DNA of 28,011 nucleotides from a virus, in the IMG/VR virus record IMGVR_UViG_3300008448_008518, positions 1 through 28,011 of that record. One strand, given 5' to 3'. The notes below the pieces were generated by a model, which saw only the letters and a list, made by a program, of their open reading frames with translations, was not told the origin of the DNA and ran no database searches. Numbering within the stretch: position 1 is the first letter of the stretch; every line of letters begins with the position of its first letter. A program made the translations under genes and the position numbers. Below are positions 23,217 to 28,011 of this stretch, one piece after another.

Positions 23217-23900
23217 ATGTCATTCAACAAACAAAAAATAGATCCTATTTTGGGTCAAAAAGTACACGAACACCTATTAAAAATGGGTGTAGAAACTCCT
23301 AAGACTGACACCAACACTGATCGTAAACTAAAGATTTCTAAGATTGAAGAACACTTTACTCATATTATGAATATATTGGGTCTTGATCTTAGTGATGATA
23401 GTTTGTCTGAAACTCCAAAGCGTTGGGCAAAAATGGTAGTAAATGAAACAATGTGGGGGCTTGATTATGAGGCTTTTCCTAAATGTACTACTGTAGAAAA
23501 TAAGATGAAATATGATGAAATGGTTGTAGAAAGGAACATTACAGTTCAATCATTATGCGAACATCATATTTTACCTATTGTAGGGAAGGCTACTATAGCA
23601 TATGTTCCTAAAAATAAAGTACTAGGACTTAGCAAGATGCCTAGAATTGTGGAATATTTTAGTAGACGACCTCAAATTCAGGAACGACTTACTGAACAAA
23701 TTTTTCATGCATTGCAATATATTTTAGAGACGGATGATATCGCAGTAGTTATTAATGCTACACATTTATGCGTATCCTCCAGGGGAGTAGAAGATACTTC
23801 AGCATCTACTATAACTTCTAAGTTAGGTGGCGGATTCAAAACAGACCATGCAGCAAGAGCAGAATTTATGCGTATGGTCACATTAAATGATTTAGATTAA
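23217..23900 (+). CDS. folE: GTP cyclohydrolase I
   Basis: The 227-residue product is a full-length FolE. The zinc ligands C114 and H117 (in CEHHILP) and C185 (in HLCVSSRG) are present, together with GLSKMPRIV (137-145), RPQIQERLTEQI (151-162) and the closing TSKLGGGFK. It converts GTP to dihydroneopterin triphosphate, the first step toward folate and toward 7-deazaguanines. With QueD, QueE and DpdA in the window, the second role is the likely one for the phage. It has a strong ribosome binding site and lies between the dnaK terminator and a small membrane protein gene. Confidence 0.96.
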   Translation: MSFNKQKIDPILGQKVHEHLLKMGVETPKTDTNTDRKLKISKIEEHFTHIMNILGLDLSDDSLSETPKRWAKMVVNETMWGLDYEAFPKCTTVENKMKYDEMVVERNITVQSLCEHHILPIVGKATIAYVPKNKVLGLSKMPRIVEYFSRRPQIQERLTEQIFHALQYILETDDIAVVINATHLCVSSRGVEDTSASTITSKLGGGFKTDHAARAEFMRMVTLNDLD

Positions 23901-23912
23901 GGGGATTTCTTT

Positions 23913-24077
23913 ATGTTAGAAGTTTCAATCTTTTTTACAGTTCTTATTATTATAATAATAACTGCTATCGTTATTTTAGTACAATGGGTAACTAAAGATA
24001 TGCCCGAGTGTAAAGGTGAATGTAATCAAGGAAGAACTCCTTGCAATTGTTCTAAAGGGAATAAAAATGGGATTTAG
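23913..24077 (+). CDS. Small single-pass membrane protein with cysteine-rich tail
   Basis: The 54-residue product has residues 5-25 as one hydrophobic helix (VSIFFTVLIIIIITAIVILV), followed by a short soluble tail with the pattern C-x3-C-x-Q-G-R-x-x-C-x-C (CKGECNQGRTPCNC). Similar small CxQGRxxCxC-type peptides occur in phages of several hosts. A GGGG segment 8-11 bases upstream may serve as the ribosome binding site. It lies 12 bases after folE, and its end overlaps the next gene by 11 bases. The function is unknown; metal binding at the membrane surface is possible. Confidence 0.6.
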   Translation: MLEVSIFFTVLIIIIITAIVILVQWVTKDMPECKGECNQGRTPCNCSKGNKNGI

Positions 24078-24303
24078 AAAACCGCTAGATTATAATAGTG
24101 TCAACCATCAAATTTATATGGCTGGTGTAGAATTAAATAATTCATATAATGATGGTTACAATCAATGGGAAATTAAGAAAGATTTACATAGACTAAAATG
24201 GCTTCTTAATTCAATTTTAGAAGACAGTCCTGTTTTCAGTGGTGAAGAAGAATTTATAAAAGAACATGAACAAAAGATGATGTGGAGAACGTTGTCAAAA
24301 TGA
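24067..24303 (+). CDS. Conserved hypothetical protein
   Basis: The 78-residue product starts at ATG 24067 (MGFRKPLDYNS), chosen for the AAAGGGA site at 24054-24060; an upstream in-frame start at 24016 would add 17 residues lying in the membrane-protein gene. It contains a YNDGYNQWEIKKDLHRLKWLL-like helix (roughly 35-55), a pattern I have seen in phage proteins of unknown function. It overlaps both neighbours, which points to a coupled operon with the nucleotidyltransferases. Confidence 0.65.
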   Translation: MGFRKPLDYNSVNHQIYMAGVELNNSYNDGYNQWEIKKDLHRLKWLLNSILEDSPVFSGEEEFIKEHEQKMMWRTLSK

Positions 24304-24767
24304 TTTTTAATAAAATTCGTGAACTAAAAGAAAAAGGATTAAAAATAGGAATCACTTTTAGTCAATTTGATTTACTACACGCAGGTCATGTTGCAATGTT
24401 AGCGGAGGCAAAAAATCATTGTGATTATTTGATTGCAGCATTACAAAATAATGCTAGTTGGGATAGACCTGAAAAAAACGCACCGATTCAAAGTATTGTA
24501 GAACGACAAATTCAACTATCAGCGGTGCGATTCGTTGATGAAATTGTGGTATATAATACGGAAAAAGATTTGGAAGATATTTTACTAACACTACCTGTTG
24601 ACGTTCGTATATTGGGAGTAGAATATATGGAAAAAGATTTTACTGGAAGGGCTATATGTGAACGCCGAAATATAGAGTTAATATTTAACGGAAGAGATCA
24701 CAGTTTTAGTTCAAGCAGCCTGAGAAAACGTGTAGCAGATGCAGAAGGGCATAATAAAGGAAAATAA
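24300..24767 (+). CDS. Cytidylyltransferase-like nucleotidyltransferase
   Basis: The 155-residue product is a single-domain nucleotidyltransferase of the TagD/RfaE C-terminal type: FSQFDLLHAGH (20-30, HAGH at 27-30), a central GVEYMEKDFTGR (about 110-121), and a C-terminal FSSSSLRKRV that takes the place of the ISST-R motif. It would link a phosphorylated alcohol or sugar to a nucleotide; the substrate is unknown. ATG 24300 (ATGA overlap with the gene before) is preferred to a GTG at 24282. It is followed by another nucleotidyltransferase with a TAATG overlap. Confidence 0.78.
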   Translation: MIFNKIRELKEKGLKIGITFSQFDLLHAGHVAMLAEAKNHCDYLIAALQNNASWDRPEKNAPIQSIVERQIQLSAVRFVDEIVVYNTEKDLEDILLTLPVDVRILGVEYMEKDFTGRAICERRNIELIFNGRDHSFSSSSLRKRVADAEGHNKGK

Positions 24768-25630
24768 TGGCTAAGAGAATTCTAATAATGGGTATTCCTG
24801 GATCCGGCAAAACATATTTTGCAGAACACCTAAAAAAATATTTAGAAGATAACAGTAACATTCATAATGCTTCAAGTGATAAATGGATAAGTTCTGAGAT
24901 AGTGCCAACTCAGTTTAAAGCAAAAGTAGACTGGTTTAATGCAGACGATGTTCGTAAAAAATTTAACGATTGGGATTTTAGTAAAGAAGGAAGAATTCGG
25001 CAAAGTCTACGAATGTTAGAATTTGCACTGAAATGCACTGGTGACTTTGTTATTTGCGACTTCGTGGCGCCTCTTCCCGAAATGCGTCACAATTTTAAGG
25101 CTGACTGGACTATTTGGATTGATACTATTGATGCAGGTAGATATGAAGATACTAATAAAATTTTTACTCCACCCGATACTTATGATTTTCGTATAACCGA
25201 ACAAAATGCTGAAAAATGGGTAAAGATAGTAGGAGATCATGTATTAAATGATCGTCGGCGTCCTATCTTTGATTGGAAAAAAGAAACAGTACAAATGCTG
25301 GGACGCTGGCAACCATGGCATCAAGGGCATCGTGCATTATTTGAACAAGCGATTATGAAAACTGGACAAGTGTGTATTATGATTCGTGACTGTAACGGTT
25401 GGCAAGGTTCTAACCCATTTGCAATAGAACAAGTAAAAGGATTTATTAAACGAGATTTAGATCCTTTATATCAAGGGCAATATGAAATAGTAGTTGTTCC
25501 TAATATTGTAGAAATAGTTTATGGTAGAGATGTGGGTTACAAAATAAACAAAATAGAATTATCTGATGAAGTACATAAAATATCCGGTACTGCAATACGA
25601 GAGGATATGAAAAACAAAGGTTTATTATGA
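24767..25630 (+). CDS. APS-kinase-like P-loop domain fused to a nucleotidyltransferase
   Basis: The 287-residue product is bifunctional in layout. N-terminal half: Walker A GIPGSGKT at 9-16, then WFNADDVRKKFNDWDFSKEGR-like residues 56-76 matching the D..R....D..FS..DR pattern of adenylylsulfate kinase. C-terminal half, from about 173: a nucleotidyltransferase with GRWQPWHQGH (179-188, HQGH at 185-188) and ISGTAIRE at 272-279, as in NMN adenylyltransferases and ATP sulfurylase. It may phosphorylate and then adenylylate one substrate (compare NadR, with the order reversed). Sulfate activation is another option. No ATP-sulfurylase-sized domain is present. Confidence 0.72.
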   Translation: MAKRILIMGIPGSGKTYFAEHLKKYLEDNSNIHNASSDKWISSEIVPTQFKAKVDWFNADDVRKKFNDWDFSKEGRIRQSLRMLEFALKCTGDFVICDFVAPLPEMRHNFKADWTIWIDTIDAGRYEDTNKIFTPPDTYDFRITEQNAEKWVKIVGDHVLNDRRRPIFDWKKETVQMLGRWQPWHQGHRALFEQAIMKTGQVCIMIRDCNGWQGSNPFAIEQVKGFIKRDLDPLYQGQYEIVVVPNIVEIVYGRDVGYKINKIELSDEVHKISGTAIREDMKNKGLL

Positions 25631-25653
25631 AATAACGTTGGGTATTATTGTTT

Positions 25654-25682
25654 TTGATAAATTGAATTACCTGTGTTATACT
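25654..25682 (+). promoter_or_regulatory. Sigma70-type promoter of the queD-queE operon
   Basis: TTGATA (25654-25659), a 17-base spacer and TATACT (25677-25682). Start near 25689, giving a 13-base leader with AAAGGA (25691-25696) before the ATG at 25702. Confidence 0.72.
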
Positions 25683-25701
25683 TATTTCGTAAAGGACTAC
25701 T

Positions 25702-26205
25702 ATGCTTTATCAACCTGTAAATTATAAATATACTTCTACTAAAGAATATCACGACTCTTTCCCGTGTGCATATCGGCAATGGAGAGCAAATAGCCACTGT
25801 AAATTCATACATGGATATAGTTTTAGTATGAAATTTTATTTCGGCACTAATGAATTAGATGTTCGCAATTGGGCAATGGATTACGGTGGTTTAAAAGAAT
25901 TAAAGAAAATCCTCGAGGATCAGTTCGACCATACGGTATTAGTTGCACTTGATGACCCTGAATTAGAAACTTTTAAATTATTACAAGAAAAGAACTTAGC
26001 AAAGTTAACAATTCTGCCTAGACTAGGATGTGAAGGCTTAGCAGATATGCTCTATAAATATGTAAATGGTGTTTATATTCCGGATATGTTAGGCAAGATT
26101 GAGAGTGAAAGATTATGGTGCTATCGAGTAGAAGTTAGGGAAACACAAAGTAATATGGCTTTTAGAGAAGGTCATAGGGAATGGAACGAGGATTTATATG
26201 AATAA
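25702..26205 (+). CDS. queD: QueD-like 6-carboxytetrahydropterin synthase
   Basis: The 167-residue product belongs to the 6-pyruvoyl-tetrahydropterin synthase fold, in the long variant seen in marine bacteria and phages: FPCAYRQW at 20-27, then H32, C33 and H37 in SHCKFIHGYS, MDYGGLKELK at 59-68 and DQFDHTVLV at 73-81. The usual HGH zinc pair reads HGY here, and the upstream aHrL histidine is Tyr, so the zinc set must be rearranged (H32 and H37 are candidates). It should turn dihydroneopterin triphosphate from FolE into CPH4. It has its own promoter and overlaps queE by 8 bases, so the two steps are expressed together. Confidence 0.88.
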   Translation: MLYQPVNYKYTSTKEYHDSFPCAYRQWRANSHCKFIHGYSFSMKFYFGTNELDVRNWAMDYGGLKELKKILEDQFDHTVLVALDDPELETFKLLQEKNLAKLTILPRLGCEGLADMLYKYVNGVYIPDMLGKIESERLWCYRVEVRETQSNMAFREGHREWNEDLYE

Positions 26206-27046
26206 ATTAAAAATCTCTGAATTATTTTATTCAATTCAGGGCGAAGGCAAATATCAGGGTGTGCCTAGTGTGTTTCTTAGAACATTTGGTTGCAACTTTA
26301 AATGTGCAGGATTTGGTATGCCTAAAGGACAATTAAGTGAAGAGAGAATCAAAGTTGCTCAATTTATCAACAATTATAAAGATTATAAATCCTTACCGCT
26401 TGTCAGCACAGGATGTGATAGTTATGCATCTTGGGACCCTAGTTTCAAACATCTTAGTGATTATTACACTACCGATGATATTGTTAGTCGCATTATGGAT
26501 ATATTGCCATATAATCATTGGGTGGATGAGCACTTGGTTATCACGGGTGGTGAACCGTTATTAGGTTGGCAACAGTTATATCCTGAACTATTAAGCCATT
26601 CTAAAATGGCAAATCTTAAAGAATTGACATTTGAAACTAATGGAACACAGTACTTAAGTTCTGATTTTGTTGATTTTTTAAAAACTTGGAAAAATAGTAG
26701 AAACGAAAGTTCATTAACTTTTAGTGTTAGTCCTAAACTTAGTGTTAGTGGCGAGAAATGGGAAGATGCAATATGCCCAGATGTTATTCATCAGTACGAA
26801 ACAGTAGGCGTAGTATATTTAAAATTTGTCGTAGCATCTGAAGATGATGTATTAGAAGCAGAAAAAGCAGTAAAAGAATATCGTAATAAAGGATTTACTG
26901 GATCGGTATATCTAATGCCAGTTGGCGGCACCTTTGAGAAATATCAAATGAATACCAAGTCTGTGGCTAGCCATGCTATGGCACTAGGCTGGAGATACAG
27001 TGCCCGCCTCCAATGTGACCTATTCAAAAATGAGTGGGGAACCTAA
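26198..27046 (+). CDS. queE: QueE-like 7-carboxy-7-deazaguanine synthase (radical SAM)
   Basis: The 282-residue product starts with the QueE signature SIQGEGKYQGVPSVFLRTFGCN. Cluster cysteines are C32 and C36 (CNFKC). The third is probably C73 in TGCDS, placed after a 36-residue insert where typical QueE has CxxxCxxC. VITGGEPLLGW (the GGE SAM motif) and LTFETNGT follow, and YLMPVG lies near the end. It converts CPH4 to 7-carboxy-7-deazaguanine (CDG). Similar inserted forms exist in phage genomes as far as I recall. It overlaps queD at its start and a small gene at its end (TAATG). Confidence 0.9.
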   Translation: MNKLKISELFYSIQGEGKYQGVPSVFLRTFGCNFKCAGFGMPKGQLSEERIKVAQFINNYKDYKSLPLVSTGCDSYASWDPSFKHLSDYYTTDDIVSRIMDILPYNHWVDEHLVITGGEPLLGWQQLYPELLSHSKMANLKELTFETNGTQYLSSDFVDFLKTWKNSRNESSLTFSVSPKLSVSGEKWEDAICPDVIHQYETVGVVYLKFVVASEDDVLEAEKAVKEYRNKGFTGSVYLMPVGGTFEKYQMNTKSVASHAMALGWRYSARLQCDLFKNEWGT

Positions 27047-27297
27047 TGTTCATAGATGATGACTATGATACTGGGTACAGAGGATACCCTTATCCATTTA
27101 TACAGGCCTTTTATGAAAGAGCATCATGGAATCTTAAGTTTGCTTTTATACCTAGAAAATGTTTCTATTCAGGTAAAAGAATTTGGTTTAAATTTGCATA
27201 TAAAGGTATTGCTTTTTGGAGAGACGGTGATTACTTTTCACCTGAAGTGCGTTGGCACGACAAAGATGAACACTTAATTTGGTTATTAAAACGATGA
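27046..27297 (+). CDS. Conserved small hypothetical protein
   Basis: The 83-residue product is rich in Y, F and W and contains FIPRKCFYSGKRIWFKFAYKG (residues about 34-54), a pattern shared by small phage proteins of unknown role. ATG 27046 shares a base with the queE stop; an in-frame GTG at 27034 would lie inside queE. It overlaps the next gene by ATGA. Confidence 0.62.
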   Translation: MFIDDDYDTGYRGYPYPFIQAFYERASWNLKFAFIPRKCFYSGKRIWFKFAYKGIAFWRDGDYFSPEVRWHDKDEHLIWLLKR

Positions 27298-28011
27298 GAA
27301 CTTACGATAAACGAATTGGATTTTTAGTTAGTTATCAAACACTCATACCACATGGAGGAATAGGTCAATTCGCAAAAAGTTTTTGTGAATTAATGGATGA
27401 GCATAACATCAAGGTTGATATCATTACTGATAAAGAACCCAAAGATAATGAATTTGTAAAATCATTGAAAGCAAATATTATTGCCCCATTAGATTCACTA
27501 CCATATACGACACATAGCAATATCTTTATGTATGGCGATACATTCTGTTATGAGCGTATGGCTAACTTTCGTAATGCAGTTATTAAGGCTTTGTCCAGCA
27601 ATCTATATGATGCGTTCATTTGTAACACCTATGAAACTATACAGGTTGCATTAACTATGGGTCTTGAAGATTGTATTCAAATTATTGGATACACTCATTT
27701 AGAGAGTCAAATCTTTAAAGACACAAAGAATCCATTCTTAAATTCTACAAATGGTATGATGCGTAAGCAACTTGAATGTGACAGTCTTTGGATTGGAACA
27801 CAAAGCAAGTTCAACCAACTTAATATGAGTAACGGAGCATGGCATCTTCCCATTCCAATTACTGAACGTGATTTATTAAAAGAATATCATAAGCCAAGAG
27901 AAGGTGTACTATTTGTAGGACGTTGGGAAGAAGGTAAGAATCCTGAATTGTACTTGGATTTGATTGAACAGACTAAATTGCCTGCTAGGGTAATGACTAG
28001 TCCCAATGGTG
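27294..28011 (+). CDS. Glycosyltransferase, group 1 type, N-terminal part (runs off window)
   Basis: At least 239 codons are open to the window end. The protein starts MRTYDKRIGFLVSYQTLIPHGG, with a donor-fold-type GGIGQFAKSF loop at 21-30 that marks the N-terminal domain of GT-B glycosyltransferases. EGVLFVGRWEEGKNPELYLDLIE near 200-222 begins the C-terminal Rossmann domain, as in the enzyme at 17122-18303. The E and the rest of the donor site would lie beyond 28011. It overlaps the previous small gene by ATGA, at the tail of the queD-queE operon, which hints at (but does not prove) a link between base modification and sugar transfer. Confidence 0.78.
   Translation, partial: MRTYDKRIGFLVSYQTLIPHGGIGQFAKSFCELMDEHNIKVDIITDKEPKDNEFVKSLKANIIAPLDSLPYTTHSNIFMYGDTFCYERMANFRNAVIKALSSNLYDAFICNTYETIQVALTMGLEDCIQIIGYTHLESQIFKDTKNPFLNSTNGMMRKQLECDSLWIGTQSKFNQLNMSNGAWHLPIPITERDLLKEYHKPREGVLFVGRWEEGKNPELYLDLIEQTKLPARVMTSPNG

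Noticed and set aside
25723-25730. Perfect TATAAATA late box
   Set aside because: It lies inside the first codons of queD, encoding Tyr-Lys-Tyr, with no downstream gene start at suitable distance, so it is probably chance.
1-28011. CRISPR arrays, insertion sequences, integrase or attachment sites
   Set aside because: No regularly spaced direct repeats, transposase, integrase or flanking duplications were seen; homing endonucleases are the only mobile elements.

Overview
The window looks like part of the genome of a T4-like (myovirus-type) tailed phage with AT-rich DNA. The hallmark genes are a B-family DNA polymerase of gp43 type, a gp45-like sliding clamp and a DsbA-like late-transcription DNA-binding protein. 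The window also holds phage-style homing endonucleases, T4-type late promoters (NATAAATA) and tightly overlapping genes almost all on the + strand. The host cannot be named from sequence alone. The gene mix (GTP cyclohydrolase, long-form QueD, DnaK, GMP reductase, sugar nucleotidyltransferases) would suit a phage of an aquatic proteobacterium, but that is inference.

Left block (1-6900): a late, probably virion-associated module. It contains two tandem Dps-like genes (the second lacking its N-terminus), a 1092-residue modular 'polyvalent' protein, a GNAT + protein-kinase-fold protein, a small unknown, a secreted staphylococcal-nuclease homolog and an HExxH metallopeptidase. The polyvalent protein and the metallopeptidase both begin with a short sequence resembling the T4 internal-protein capsid targeting sequence, followed by a prohead-protease-like site after residue 9. 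Two opposite-strand homing endonucleases (an HNH fragment at the left edge and a GIY-YIG gene at 6840-7463) bracket this block and share a nearly identical leader.

Replication and early block (7542-13792): a TilS-like PP-loop ATPase, a DsbA-like protein, DNA polymerase, sliding clamp, a small unknown and a DpdA-like DNA transglycosylase, served by good sigma70-type promoters. A small broken reading frame (13805-13972) follows.

Metabolic and modification block (14069-28011): a 2OG-Fe(II) oxygenase, SGNH-like and conserved small proteins, a nucleotidyltransferase-cupin fusion, two glycosyltransferases (the second cut by the window end), a purine-type phosphoribosyltransferase, GMP reductase, a radical SAM protein, DnaK with a strong terminator, FolE, small proteins, two more nucleotidyltransferases (one fused to an APS-kinase-like domain), QueD and QueE.

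Taken together, FolE, QueD, QueE and DpdA form a 7-deazaguanine DNA modification pathway. QueC is not seen, so the DNA base may be 7-carboxy-7-deazaguanine, unless QueC lies outside the window. The phosphoribosyltransferase and GMP reductase could recycle the guanine that DpdA would release. Promoter placement predicts several leaderless mRNAs.
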